From contig JABZGM010000003.1 in assembly GCA_015259235.1 (NCBI GenBank), forward strand, positions 1 through 27,084: DNA of 27,084 bases. Reading direction: 5' to 3'. A program made the position numbers and the translations under genes. The DNA is from Alloprevotella sp. Its GTDB lineage: Bacteria > Bacteroidota > Bacteroidia > Bacteroidales > Bacteroidaceae. A model generated the notes under the pieces. That model made no database searches, was not told the DNA's origin, and saw only the letters and a list, made by a program, of their open reading frames with translations. Positions 7,901 through 15,082 of the stretch are shown here, one piece after another (positions within the stretch are counted from its first letter, which is position 1; every line of letters starts with the position of its first letter).

Positions 7901-10132
7901 TCCTACGAAAAAGAGCAACCTAGCGTAACTTGGCGCAACGGCTTGTTTGATTATTATTTGGACACCCAATTACGCCGTGATGGTATTACAGTCATGGCTG
8001 CTGACGATGCAATGACCGTTGAAGAAACCTCTATGGAAGAAGAAGCGCGAGCCATGCCGCTCAAAGCAAATAGGGCAGCGAAAGTGGGGCAAAACGGGGA
8101 TAGTGCTGATGCCGCTAACGCTGTTCGCAAAAATTTTGCAGAAACGGCTTACTTCAATCCAACGCTTCGCACAGATGCCGAGGGAAAGGCAAGCATCAGT
8201 TTTATCCTCCCCAGTAGTTTGACGGAATGGACGTTTAATGCTTTTGCCTTCGACCGCACGCTCAATTCGGGCACACTGACTGACAAGGTGGTGGCACGCA
8301 AGCAGCTCAACGCGCAAGTGGCGACTCCACGTTTCCTCCGAGAGGGCGACCGGATGCAATGGCACGCATCCTTATATAATAGGAGTGATCAGTCTCAAAA
8401 AGGCAATCTCTATTTGGACATCATCGACGCAAGCACTCGAGAAACGCTCCAAAGTTTCTCTCAACCCTATGAATTAGAAGCTGGAAAATCACTCACCCAA
8501 CAATGGGAATGGGAAGTGCCAATGGGATGCCCCAACATCGCAGTGCGCGTGATGGCAAAAGCTGAAAACTTCTCGGATGGTGAGGAGCACGAAATTACCA
8601 TCCTCCCTCGCAACATCACCGTGACGGTGGCAGAACCTTTCACGGTGCGCGGCAGAGAAGACATAACAGCAAAGACCGAAAAGGCAAAAGCTGCTCTGAT
8701 GGCGCGTTTGGGCAAACACAAGGATGTCAAAATCGAGGTGGCAGCGGAAAGAGATGTCTACAAAGAAGTGGCAGATTTGGTGCCGAAATGGATGCAAGTG
8801 CTCAATGGCTCCGCCTACGATCAGGCGGTGCACCTTTACGGCATCCAATATGCCATGAGCTATGCACTTCGTCCTTTGGTGTCACTCTCCGATAGTGAAC
8901 TACAGGCTTATCGTCAATCCGCTTACGACCGTTTGAAAGCTGAACAAACGAGCGAAGGGGGATGGAGCTGGTATCCAGGGATGAAGGCTTCGCCTTACAT
9001 CACCTCACAAATTGCCATCCTCTTAGCACGTGCAAATAGACCCTCAACCGGCTATCCTCTAGACGGATCTCTGCTCCAAGCTGCGATGAAGTTTCTCGAC
9101 AAAGAAATGACGAATCGCATGGCAGAGTGTAAGCAAAAAGAATTGCAACCTTACGTAGGAGAAACTGAAATCAACTATCTCTATCTGTGCCACCTGCTTG
9201 ACAATAAAGAAACGCCAACCATTCGTTATTGGAGCAACCAGATGGGCAAAGACGATGTGTATGCCTACACGATGTATGGCAAAGCGGTGCAGGCACAGAT
9301 ATTGGCAGAAACGAAATACAAAGAGCTTGCGAAGACTGCCTTGCAAAGTGTCATTGAGCACACGGTGGCATCGCCCGAAATGGGACGCTACTTCGACACT
9401 CAGCGTGCACTCAGTGGATATGCTTCCTATCGCATTCCCACACAAGTGATGACGCTCGAGGCTTTACATCATACTTCTGATGAAACGCTCAAACCTTTGT
9501 CCCTCGATCGAGAAGAAGTCATCAATGAGATGTATCTATGGCTCTTGCAGTCGAAGCGCACGCAAGTGTGGAACAATTCCCGTGCTACCACAGATGCAGC
9601 GTATTCACTGCTCACCACTCAAACATTTTTCGGTCTATCCCCCACCTGGGGAGCGGTGGAGGCTACTTATACGGCTTCACCAGAAGAGATTGCGGCACAA
9701 GGTAGCGGATTTAAGCTCGAACGCAGCCTGCAAGTACTGCGCGATGGCAAGTGGAAAACACTTTCGGGCAAGGAGAAGAACACTCACTTCACGCTCAAAG
9801 TGGGAGATCACGTGCGCTGGGTTTATACCCTCAAAGCTGAGCGTGACTTCGACCACGTGGCACTGAAATCCACTCGTCCGGCTGCGCTAGAGTCGAAGAA
9901 TCCCTTCTCGGGGATGACTTGGATGAATGGGTTGTCCGCTTATCGCATGGTGCGCGATGCAGAGAACGAATATTTCTTTGAGCATTTGGCAAAAGGCAAG
10001 TACACCTTCTACGATGAGATGGTGGTGATGCGCGCCGGAGCCTTCAGCGGTGGTGTGGCAACGGTGCAATGCACCTTCGCTCCTGAATTTGTGGGAAACT
10101 CTTCAGCTGTGGAAGTGGAGGTAAAACGCTAG
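4967..10132 (+). CDS. Large bacterial alpha-2-macroglobulin family protein
   Basis: Exported 1721-residue protein of the alpha-2-macroglobulin family, whose bacterial members are thought to trap proteases or guard the envelope. The signal peptide is 1-22 (MDKKNIIALALSSLLGASQVQA, cut before ER) with no lipobox Cys, so it is soluble rather than a lipoprotein. A long helical region (about 25-350) precedes the macroglobulin domains. The MG2 hallmark YTDREVYRPNQ is at about 562 and FRVEEYKRPNF at about 658. The central A2M domain (NPTLRTDAEGKASISFILPSSLTEW) is at about 1064. An alpha/alpha-toroid thioester-type domain runs about 1275-1560 (EGGWSWYPGMKASPYIT), followed by a C-terminal beta domain. 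The Cys-x-Glu-Gln thioester is absent: the equivalent stretch reads LNGSAYDQAV. ATG 4967 is chosen because it gives the signal peptide; the open frame upstream to 4907 lacks one. No penicillin-binding protein gene is adjacent. Confidence 0.93.
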   Translation: MDKKNIIALALSSLLGASQVQAERTTDTSPQKDATTQTFKQLWKNVEQHRRKDLPKSALKAIHAIRQKALETHDTPQLIAAMLSTYQLEKEISPDSTQKVIEEMERFCAAEMHPVPRALWHSVLGQVLNQESSVEDIFDDESVDNEAEVLNEALEGGEEAGEQAKTPLTRSLEHFRAAFQDIPALATAKVEDYEALFNVSPQAATRIDHKLLVALLQDLFEIENYHSKPPFSVAEYVALLEKSRDLFLKKQEERAALQAEILLLQAKGGSYLENFTATLSLDNDEKTDVGEKCTFVSQAAALEAVEKVLARYGHLPEAGEVAVWQCHLMASESEGVEAQLSKAIELAKEYTKKYVDYAHELKNFINEYTHPIFEVSWADSKEVQAGRALYPETEVVLPVKFRNVQKASVQLYRLSNISANELEKANASNHVQQRLQQILKKHGAKVPLFTKQLRPSPAPAYEEREDSIAFQAPKSGLYLMRLTVDGWYDRLAPCYVSRGQRLLFNSASRHQDAPEYLVVDQRSGEEINNKADLDALPEIAELPFWMQRKHTPLNPKLEHSIEVYTDREVYRPNQMVEASALIYTQEVDIFQVLPNARVKARLLDTYGKEVKAQTLISDEMGVVSTRFMLPKYCKPGHFKVEFALVDDNGNPHSENNAKSFRVEEYKRPNFSVKLDDLTRKLELSDSVRFEGVAETFAGLPVADAELKWKLDLNAWGFYRGRRGGSNNSAQLLTGTIKTDENGRFSIPVDWTFEDKSALNLNFSVEVVAPDGEVQSTNFNQWISPRTETEEEQQQKPLFEVKYNDTEDEAQLTINGSGRLFLRLVSTNRGVIERKSLAVKDGFTQTFQWKEQDNLGDAVTAYLYLLKDGEFHTKTITVTRPHPDKRLQLSWSTFRSQLTPGQYEEWQLHVTYPDGKPADANVIARLYDASLDAFLNPEGTAEKDPWKFHYLFPREKPSGDWYHPNVGMPSFYPRYYYEPSYEKEQPSVTWRNGLFDYYLDTQLRRDGITVMAADDAMTVEETSMEEEARAMPLKANRAAKVGQNGDSADAANAVRKNFAETAYFNPTLRTDAEGKASISFILPSSLTEWTFNAFAFDRTLNSGTLTDKVVARKQLNAQVATPRFLREGDRMQWHASLYNRSDQSQKGNLYLDIIDASTRETLQSFSQPYELEAGKSLTQQWEWEVPMGCPNIAVRVMAKAENFSDGEEHEITILPRNITVTVAEPFTVRGREDITAKTEKAKAALMARLGKHKDVKIEVAAERDVYKEVADLVPKWMQVLNGSAYDQAVHLYGIQYAMSYALRPLVSLSDSELQAYRQSAYDRLKAEQTSEGGWSWYPGMKASPYITSQIAILLARANRPSTGYPLDGSLLQAAMKFLDKEMTNRMAECKQKELQPYVGETEINYLYLCHLLDNKETPTIRYWSNQMGKDDVYAYTMYGKAVQAQILAETKYKELAKTALQSVIEHTVASPEMGRYFDTQRALSGYASYRIPTQVMTLEALHHTSDETLKPLSLDREEVINEMYLWLLQSKRTQVWNNSRATTDAAYSLLTTQTFFGLSPTWGAVEATYTASPEEIAAQGSGFKLERSLQVLRDGKWKTLSGKEKNTHFTLKVGDHVRWVYTLKAERDFDHVALKSTRPAALESKNPFSGMTWMNGLSAYRMVRDAENEYFFEHLAKGKYTFYDEMVVMRAGAFSGGVATVQCTFAPEFVGNSSAVEVEVKR

Positions 10133-10501
10133 AAATTAGCCACTATCCTGTGAGTTTCCTTATCGTGAAGTCGAGATTTCTACCTTCGGGAGGTATTCTC
10201 TAAAGATAGTTTTCCACCGACAGCACCGATATTTGAGTTTATTTTGCTACTTCCGAATTAGCAAAATCCACAGTTTTAACATTCTCAAGGTCGCTTTTTC
10301 CATAAATTTCTGGGAGGGGCGACCTTATTTTGTACCTTTGCGGAGTTAATATGGCAAGGCCGAGCAACCATTTCGCACGAAATGGCGGAGCCGTTCCCCC
10401 TGCCACGGAACCTCCTGCTCCTCGAGTTTCGACTTGAGCGACCGCATTGTTTCGACTTCCTTGGAAGTTTGAAGGATGTGCCTTGTCGCAAATCACAAAC
10501 A
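10133..10501 (+). other. Hairpin-rich gap and long leader before rlpA
   Basis: No convincing gene. Palindromes follow one another: GAGA..TACCT/AGGTA..TCTC (10173-10200, possible weak terminator for the macroglobulin gene), ATTTTGCTA/TAGCAAAAT (10241-10267), AAGGTCGC/GCGACCTT (10287-10326), CCATTTCG/CGAAATGG (10368-10385) and ACTTCC/GGAAGT (10455-10468). The promoter element at 10333-10340 makes the last ~158 bases the rlpA leader. A minus-strand frame (10239-10502) and plus-strand frames are open by chance. My impression is that this may be a dispersed intergenic element, which needs a genome search. Confidence 0.5.
10333..10340 (+). promoter_or_regulatory. -7 element of rlpA
   Basis: TACCTTTG is an exact TAnnTTTG match just after the AAGGTCGC/GCGACCTT inverted repeat (10287-10326). 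The expected -33 position holds no TTTG. It implies a ~158-base structured leader before ATG 10502. Confidence 0.6.
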
Positions 10502-11116
10502 ATGCATATTAAATCATTTGCCGTAGCCCTCTTGGCTTCGCTTTCACTAGCAAGCAGTGCTTTCGCCGCGCGTCAAACCGACGAGAAACACACCAAAGTG
10601 GGCAACGCTACCTACTATGGCGACCGCTGGCACGGTCGTCGCACAGCCGACGGTTCGGCTTACAACAAAGATTCTCTGACCTGCGCTCACCGCACGCTGC
10701 CCTTCGGAACGCTCCTTCACGTGCGCAACCCTAAAAATGGCAAAGTGGTGGTGGTAAAAGTCACCGATCGTGGTCCCTACCGTCGCAACACGATTATCGA
10801 CCTCTCCAAAGCTGCAGCACAACAAATTGACATGGTGCAAGCTGGTGTGGCTTCGGTAGAAGTAACTCCTGTGGTGAATGCGAAAGCAGCCACCAAAACG
10901 GAGAAAACAATGCCCACTCTCCCCGAATTGCAATTGCTCGACCCTACTACAGGACGTTACTACACGATGACGCAATGGCAAGAACGTGCTGAAAAGCGCA
11001 AGGAATTGGCGAAGAACTCTTCCGCTAAACAACCTCAAAAGTTGATGGCAAAGAAGGCAGCTCCTCGCTATCGGGTGAGAAATTCCGCCAAAATGGCAAA
11101 TGCCAAGAAGCGATAG
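10502..11116 (+). CDS. rlpA: RlpA-like exported double-psi beta-barrel protein
   Basis: Probable septal/peptidoglycan-acting protein; RlpA homologues are lytic transglycosylases acting on denuded glycan strands in the periplasm. The 204-residue precursor has a signal peptide (1-22, ending SSAFA-ARQT, no lipobox). The RlpA domain covers about 32-115: GNATYYGDRWHGRRTADGSAYN, LTCAHRTLPFGTLLHVRN, VVVVKVTDRGPY and IDLSKAAAQQI. The conserved His and Asp of the family (AHRTLPFGT, TDRGPY) are present. There is no SPOR domain; instead the C-terminus is a Lys/Arg-rich tail (KKAAPRYRVRN...AKKR). The frame is open back to 10382, but ATG 10502 gives the signal peptide and family length. The gene stands alone, between its own promoter and a terminator-like hairpin. 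Confidence 0.92.
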   Translation: MHIKSFAVALLASLSLASSAFAARQTDEKHTKVGNATYYGDRWHGRRTADGSAYNKDSLTCAHRTLPFGTLLHVRNPKNGKVVVVKVTDRGPYRRNTIIDLSKAAAQQIDMVQAGVASVEVTPVVNAKAATKTEKTMPTLPELQLLDPTTGRYYTMTQWQERAEKRKELAKNSSAKQPQKLMAKKAAPRYRVRNSAKMANAKKR

Positions 11117-11176
11117 TCGCTACTTGGTCTGACTTTGAAAATCTTTGGTGTGGTTTGTCCACATCTTCTCTATTCC

Positions 11177-11214
11177 AAAGGGAGCCTAGCCGATTGTTCG
11201 ACTAGGCTCCCTTT
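11177..11214. terminator. Shared terminator hairpin between convergent genes
   Basis: A perfect 13-bp stem AAAGGGAGCCTAG/CTAGGCTCCCTTT (11177-11189 and 11202-11214) with a further inner CGA/TCG pairing. It lies between the convergent rlpA and zinc-ribbon protein genes, so it can serve both directions. The T runs are short, so efficiency is uncertain. Confidence 0.75.
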
Positions 11215-11247
11215 GCATGGAAGAAAAACTGCTCTCCCAAGTTATGC

Positions 11248-11595
11248 TTAGGCTCGTGTAAAACGGATGTATTTGTAGACTAAAAGACAAAGAACTACAA
11301 AGAGTATCACTCCACAAACTATCGAAAACAAGATAGCTTTTCCTAGATGATCCTCAACAAAGTAGACAAAAAAATAGAACGATGTTATAGCCACAAAAAC
11401 TCCAAGACAATAACACAAAGCAAAAGGAACAGGTTCTTTCACTGGTTTTATAGCTTTGTGGCAGTGACTGCATTTTTCCAAGTGCATTGTGCCATAGAAA
11501 AAGTACTTGGCACAGTTTGAAAAAACAATTTTCTTTTGACAATGTGGGCATACAGGAGGCTCCTTTCTTACCCATTTAAGCAACTGTAATTGCAT
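11248..11595 (-). CDS. Small zinc-ribbon membrane protein (CxxC-x22-CxxC)
   Basis: A 115-residue protein of unknown function. The N-terminal cytoplasmic part carries two CxxC pairs, CPHC and CSHC, 22 residues apart, plus a further Cys between them; together they look like a zinc ribbon. Two hydrophobic helices follow (FALCYCLGVFVAITSFYFFV and AILFSIVCGVILFVVLCLLV), then a short basic tail KYIRFTRA. It resembles the cxxc_20_cxxc small membrane protein family by layout, but I cannot confirm membership. ATG 11595 is chosen because the TATATTTG promoter element ends at 11612; upstream in-frame starts would not be transcribed. It is monocistronic and converges on rlpA. Confidence 0.75.
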   Translation of the reverse strand: MQLQLLKWVRKEPPVCPHCQKKIVFSNCAKYFFYGTMHLEKCSHCHKAIKPVKEPVPFALCYCLGVFVAITSFYFFVYFVEDHLGKAILFSIVCGVILFVVLCLLVYKYIRFTRA

Positions 11596-11611
11596 AGCTG
11601 TTGTTTTTTTG

Positions 11612-11619
11612 CAAATATA
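11612..11619 (-). promoter_or_regulatory. -7 element of the zinc-ribbon protein gene
   Basis: TATATTTG on the minus strand (11619-11612), followed by an A-rich leader of about 13 bases up to ATG 11595. No clear -33 TTTG at the usual spacing. Confidence 0.65.
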
Positions 11620-12173
11620 AGAAAAATCACAGACAAAAGAAGCACACACAAAGACTTATTCCACCCTCTAAGCCGAAACTATAGAAAAGAATAATGCACT
11701 TTTTTTGCACAAGATCTTGCGGACAGTGATGAGCACATCAGAAACTTACAATGTACTACAAAGACATAAAATTCAACCGATTAAATCCATCTTCAGGAGT
11801 ATATTTGACCCTTAATCCGAATATCATCCAAAATAGTTCTAGTTGAGAAGGGAGAATAGCACTCGAACGCACCTATTCTGACATCTTCACCAAGCAATAT
11901 AGCGAAAATCTAAAAAAGAAGTGCAGATTTTTGCCCGATTTTCTCTCTTTCGGCTGTTTTCTACCCAGGTATAAATAGGAGGTTATTCGCAAAGTGCAGC
12001 ACACAACTAGCAAGAGAAGTTGAGTCGCGTGGGAGGTTTTCAATCGAAAAACGGCGAGTATCTCACGCTTTTTCTGTATCTTTGCTCGTCATATCTTGCG
12101 CATTTATTTGTCGCAAGAACAACACAACAACTCAACATTAACTACAACTCCATTTCACACAGACAAAACAGCT
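11620..12173. other. Intergenic region upstream of the U32 gene
   Basis: About 550 bases between divergent genes. No coding frame looks real: the 63-codon plus frame at 12020-12211 has no family resemblance and overlaps the U32 start. An isolated TATATTTG (11800-11807, plus) resembles a -7 element but has no -33 box and no nearby start codon. A weak inverted repeat AAAATCT/AGATTTT lies at 11905-11931. The region is more AT-rich than the neighbouring genes. The final ~86 bases are the likely U32 leader. Confidence 0.5.
12077..12084 (+). promoter_or_regulatory. -7 element of the U32-HAD-ribF operon
   Basis: TATCTTTG matches TAnnTTTG exactly and predicts a leader of about 86 bases to ATG 12174. 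The -33 position lacks TTTG. Confidence 0.6.
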
Positions 12174-13409
12174 ATGACATACGAAATAATGGCACCCGTG
12201 GGTTCACGTGAAGCATTTGCCGCTGCCCTCAAAGCTGGTGCCGACTCCATCTATTTTGGCATCGAATCGCTCAACATGCGTTCACACTCCGCAAGCAAGT
12301 TCACCATTGAGGACTTGCACGACATCGCTGCGCAATGTGAAGAGAAGGGTGTGAAGAGCTATCTCACGGTGAACACCATCATCTACGGCGAAGACCTGGC
12401 TCTCATGCGCAAAATTTGCGATGCAGCGAAAGAGGCGAACATCTCTGCCGTGATTGCTGCAGACGTGGCTGTGCTTAGCTATTGCCGCACCATCGATCAA
12501 GAGGTGCATCTCTCCACACAACTCAATATTTCCAACGAAGAGGCTCTGCGCTTCTACTCTGCTTTCGCGGATGTGGTGGTGTTGGCGCGTGAATTGAACA
12601 TGGAGCAGGTGCGTAAAATAGCAGATTTCATCGAGGAAAACCAAATTAAGGGTCCCAATGGGGAACTTATTCGCATCGAGATGTTCTGCCATGGCGCACT
12701 CTGCATGGCGGTGAGCGGAAAGTGCTATCTCTCGCTCGACAACCAAGGACGCTCTGCCAACCGCGGACAGTGCATGCAGCAATGTCGCCGCAAATATACA
12801 GTCAAGGATAAGGAAACTGGTGTAGAACTCGACATTGACAATGAATACATCATGAGTCCAAAGGACTTAAAAACCATTGGTTTCATCGACAAAATGATGG
12901 CAGCTGGTGTGTCGGTGTTCAAGATTGAAGGTCGTGCGCGCTCAGCCGAATATGTCTACACCGTGGTGCAATGCTACAAAGAAGCCATTCAGGCGGTGCA
13001 AGACGGCACTTACTCAGAAGAGAAGGTGAAAGCATGGGATGAACGCTTGGCGACAGTCTTCAACCGCGGTTTCTGGGATGGTTACTACCAAGGCAAGAAA
13101 TTGGGAGAATGGACCGACAAAAATGGCTCTTCCGCTACAGAAAAGAAAGAATATGTGGCGAAGGGTACGAAGTATTTCTCCAAACTTGGGGTTGCCGAAT
13201 TCTTGGTAGAAGCTGGCGAAATCAACTTGGGCGACAAACTCGTGGTGATTGGTCCTACAACAGGAGTGGTGTACATTGATGTCACCTCTATGCACGGCGA
13301 CAACGGTCCTGTGGAGAAGGCAACTAAGGGTATGTCCGTGGCTTTCCCCGTGAGCGAAAAGGTGCGTCCTAGCGATAAACTCTATAAATTAGTGAAGACC
13401 GACAATTAA
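12174..13409 (+). CDS. Peptidase U32 family protein (TrhP/RlhA-like RNA hydroxylation protein)
   Basis: A 411-residue cytoplasmic protein of the U32 family. Studied bacterial members of this type (TrhP, RlhA) take part in prephenate-dependent hydroxylation of tRNA or rRNA rather than acting as general peptidases; which RNA this one acts on cannot be read from sequence. It begins MTYEIMAPVGSREAFAAALKAGAD, the usual N-terminal motif. The U32 signature EMFCHGALCMAVSGKCYLS is at about 168-187, followed by RGQCMQQCRRKY; the four conserved Cys are likely Fe-S or metal ligands. A C-terminal beta-barrel-like part starts near 330. ATG 12174 is chosen over the open frame from 12096 because the family motif starts there. 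The HAD gene follows after 8 bases. Confidence 0.9.
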   Translation: MTYEIMAPVGSREAFAAALKAGADSIYFGIESLNMRSHSASKFTIEDLHDIAAQCEEKGVKSYLTVNTIIYGEDLALMRKICDAAKEANISAVIAADVAVLSYCRTIDQEVHLSTQLNISNEEALRFYSAFADVVVLARELNMEQVRKIADFIEENQIKGPNGELIRIEMFCHGALCMAVSGKCYLSLDNQGRSANRGQCMQQCRRKYTVKDKETGVELDIDNEYIMSPKDLKTIGFIDKMMAAGVSVFKIEGRARSAEYVYTVVQCYKEAIQAVQDGTYSEEKVKAWDERLATVFNRGFWDGYYQGKKLGEWTDKNGSSATEKKEYVAKGTKYFSKLGVAEFLVEAGEINLGDKLVVIGPTTGVVYIDVTSMHGDNGPVEKATKGMSVAFPVSEKVRPSDKLYKLVKTDN

Positions 13410-13417
13410 ACAGGTGT

Positions 13418-14038
13418 ATGAAACTCGTATTTGACTTCGGCGCAGTGTTGGTGGATTTGGAAAAATCGGATGCTATCGCCGCGTTTGACCGTTTGGGAGT
13501 GGACATTCGTCCCTACATTGGCACATTTCGTCAAGGCGGTGTGTTTGCTCTGTTGGAAAATGGCGACATCAGTCTCAGCGATTTCTACGATGAAATCCGC
13601 AAAATTGCCAACAACCCAACCTTGACCGACGACGAAATTCGCACAGCGTGGGAGGCTTATCTCAAAGGCATCCCTGCAGAACGACTGCAACTGCTGCTCA
13701 AGATTCGTCAGCACTACGAAGTCTATGCGCTATCCAACACCAACGTGATACACTGGACGCAGAGTCTACGCGATTTCTTCACGTGGGAAGGACATACCAT
13801 CAACGACTTCTTTGACGGTTTGTTTCTCTCCTACGAACTGCACGCACAAAAGCCTGATCCAGCGATTTTCCAAAAGGTGACCGACGTTCTCCACTGCGCA
13901 CCCAGCGAAATTCTGTTCTTTGACGACAGCGAAACTAACTGCGAAGCTGCCGAAGCCTTTGGGTGGAAAGCTCTGCTTGCACCTGCTGGTGGCGAATGGC
14001 TCAAGTATTTTGATGACAATGGACGTTTACGCGATTGA
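13418..14038 (+). CDS. HAD-superfamily phosphatase (subfamily IA), operonic with ribF
   Basis: A 206-residue haloacid dehalogenase-type hydrolase, probably a small-molecule phosphatase. Motif I is FDFGAVLVD (nucleophile Asp6; the usual second Asp is Gly8, as in YihX-type members), motif II YALSNTN, motif III Lys in AQKPDP, and motif IV FFDDSETNCEAAEAFGW. A helical cap lies at about 15-90. It starts 8 bases after the U32 stop, and its last 26 bases overlap ribF in another frame, so the two are translationally linked. That neighbour makes a flavin-related substrate (a riboflavin-pathway phosphate ester or FMN) an attractive guess, but sugar phosphates are equally possible from sequence. Confidence 0.9.
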   Translation: MKLVFDFGAVLVDLEKSDAIAAFDRLGVDIRPYIGTFRQGGVFALLENGDISLSDFYDEIRKIANNPTLTDDEIRTAWEAYLKGIPAERLQLLLKIRQHYEVYALSNTNVIHWTQSLRDFFTWEGHTINDFFDGLFLSYELHAQKPDPAIFQKVTDVLHCAPSEILFFDDSETNCEAAEAFGWKALLAPAGGEWLKYFDDNGRLRD

Positions 14039-15038
14039 TTCTCCGCATTTTTCAGTTCCCCTAGCGCAAGTGCACGTGCTGAATCCCTCAGCATTCTCTA
14101 TCTTTTCCACAGACACCTCGCAACACGATTGCACGTTCTCTTCGGCAAAGGTGGCTTGCACTGTGGGATTCTTCGATGGCGTGCACCGTGGGCATCAACA
14201 TGTGCTGCAATCGCTGCACACTGCTGCTCGCGAAAGAGGACTTTCCACACTGGCGGTCACCTTCGCGCAACATCCACGCTCATTGGTGCGCAATGTCTCT
14301 GCTCCTCCTTCACTTACCACACTCCAAGAGAAGATAGAACTCATCGGAGATTGCCACATTGATGCAGTGGCTGTACTAAACTTCACTCCGGAGATGGCAC
14401 AACTTACTGCACAAGAATTTATGCAAATCGTCTTGCGTGAGGGATTGGGAGCGGAATTTCTGCTGATGGGCTACGATCATCGTTTTGGTCGTCCGAAAGC
14501 CGATGAAGGATTTGCAGATTATGTACGCTATGGTGCAGATTTAGGAATTGAAGTTGCCCTTTGCGACAAAGAGGAAGCTGAACTTCAGCTGTCTTCCTCA
14601 TCCATTCGCTTACTTCTCGAGCAGGGCAATGTGGCAGAAGCCAATCTCCTACTCGGACGCTCCTATAAAGTGTCAGGCACTGTAGTTCATGGTTTCCAAA
14701 ACGGCAGAAAGTTGGGTTACCCCACGGCTAACTTGGAAATTGACACAGCGAAACTAGTGCCTCATCTCGGCAGTTACGCCACGTGGGTGGAATGGCGTGG
14801 GCAACGCTTCGCAGGAATGACGAATATCGGGTGGCGTCCCACTCTCAACAATGGCACACAAATCAGTCTTGAAACACATTTGCTAGATTTCAAAGATGAT
14901 TTATATGGCGAATCATTGACACTCGAATTCATCGGTCGTTTGCGCGATGAAAAACGATTTGAGGGTTTGGAGCATCTCAAAACTCAACTGGCACAAGATG
15001 CCGAGAAAACACGTGAGATGCTCAGCAAAGCATTGTAA
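14013..15038 (+). CDS. ribF: Bifunctional riboflavin kinase / FAD synthetase RibF
   Basis: Converts riboflavin to FMN and FMN to FAD using ATP in the cytoplasm. The N-terminal nucleotidyltransferase domain has VGFFDGVHRGHQH (HxGH motif near 58-61), LMGYDHRFGR and the SSSSIR signature. The C-terminal flavokinase domain has GRKLGYPTANL, GMTNIGWRPT and LETHLLDF near the end. It is 341 residues from ATG 14013; a second ATG two codons later (14019) is equally possible. About 50 residues precede the GFFDGVH motif, somewhat more than usual. The start lies inside the 3' end of the HAD gene, with no ribosome-binding motif, suggesting translational coupling. The last 13 bases, including the stop, are duplicated just downstream (15044-15056). 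Confidence 0.94.
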   Translation: MTMDVYAIDSPHFSVPLAQVHVLNPSAFSIFSTDTSQHDCTFSSAKVACTVGFFDGVHRGHQHVLQSLHTAARERGLSTLAVTFAQHPRSLVRNVSAPPSLTTLQEKIELIGDCHIDAVAVLNFTPEMAQLTAQEFMQIVLREGLGAEFLLMGYDHRFGRPKADEGFADYVRYGADLGIEVALCDKEEAELQLSSSSIRLLLEQGNVAEANLLLGRSYKVSGTVVHGFQNGRKLGYPTANLEIDTAKLVPHLGSYATWVEWRGQRFAGMTNIGWRPTLNNGTQISLETHLLDFKDDLYGESLTLEFIGRLRDEKRFEGLEHLKTQLAQDAEKTREMLSKAL

Positions 15039-15056
15039 ATCAACAAAGCATTGTAA
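15026..15056 (+). repeat. 13-bp direct repeat spanning the ribF stop
   Basis: CAAAGCATTGTAA occurs at 15026-15038 (encoding the last codons and stop of ribF) and again at 15044-15056. This looks like a small 18-base tandem duplication. The second copy runs into TAACTTTA (15054-15061), one base off the -7 consensus, with a TTG 18 bases upstream supplied by the first copy, so the duplication may have made a weak promoter for the next gene. Confidence 0.7.
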
Positions 15057-15082
15057 CTTTATCACTACATTATAGCATCATT

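Noticed and set aside
10239..10502. 87-codon minus-strand frame
   Set aside because: It spans the rlpA leader, its promoter and several palindromes; no signal, motif or promoter supports it. It may recur as a spurious frame if the block is a dispersed repeat.
11800..11807. TATATTTG in the 11.6-12.1 kb gap as a promoter
   Set aside because: No -33 box and no start codon or stable RNA structure follows within a sensible distance.
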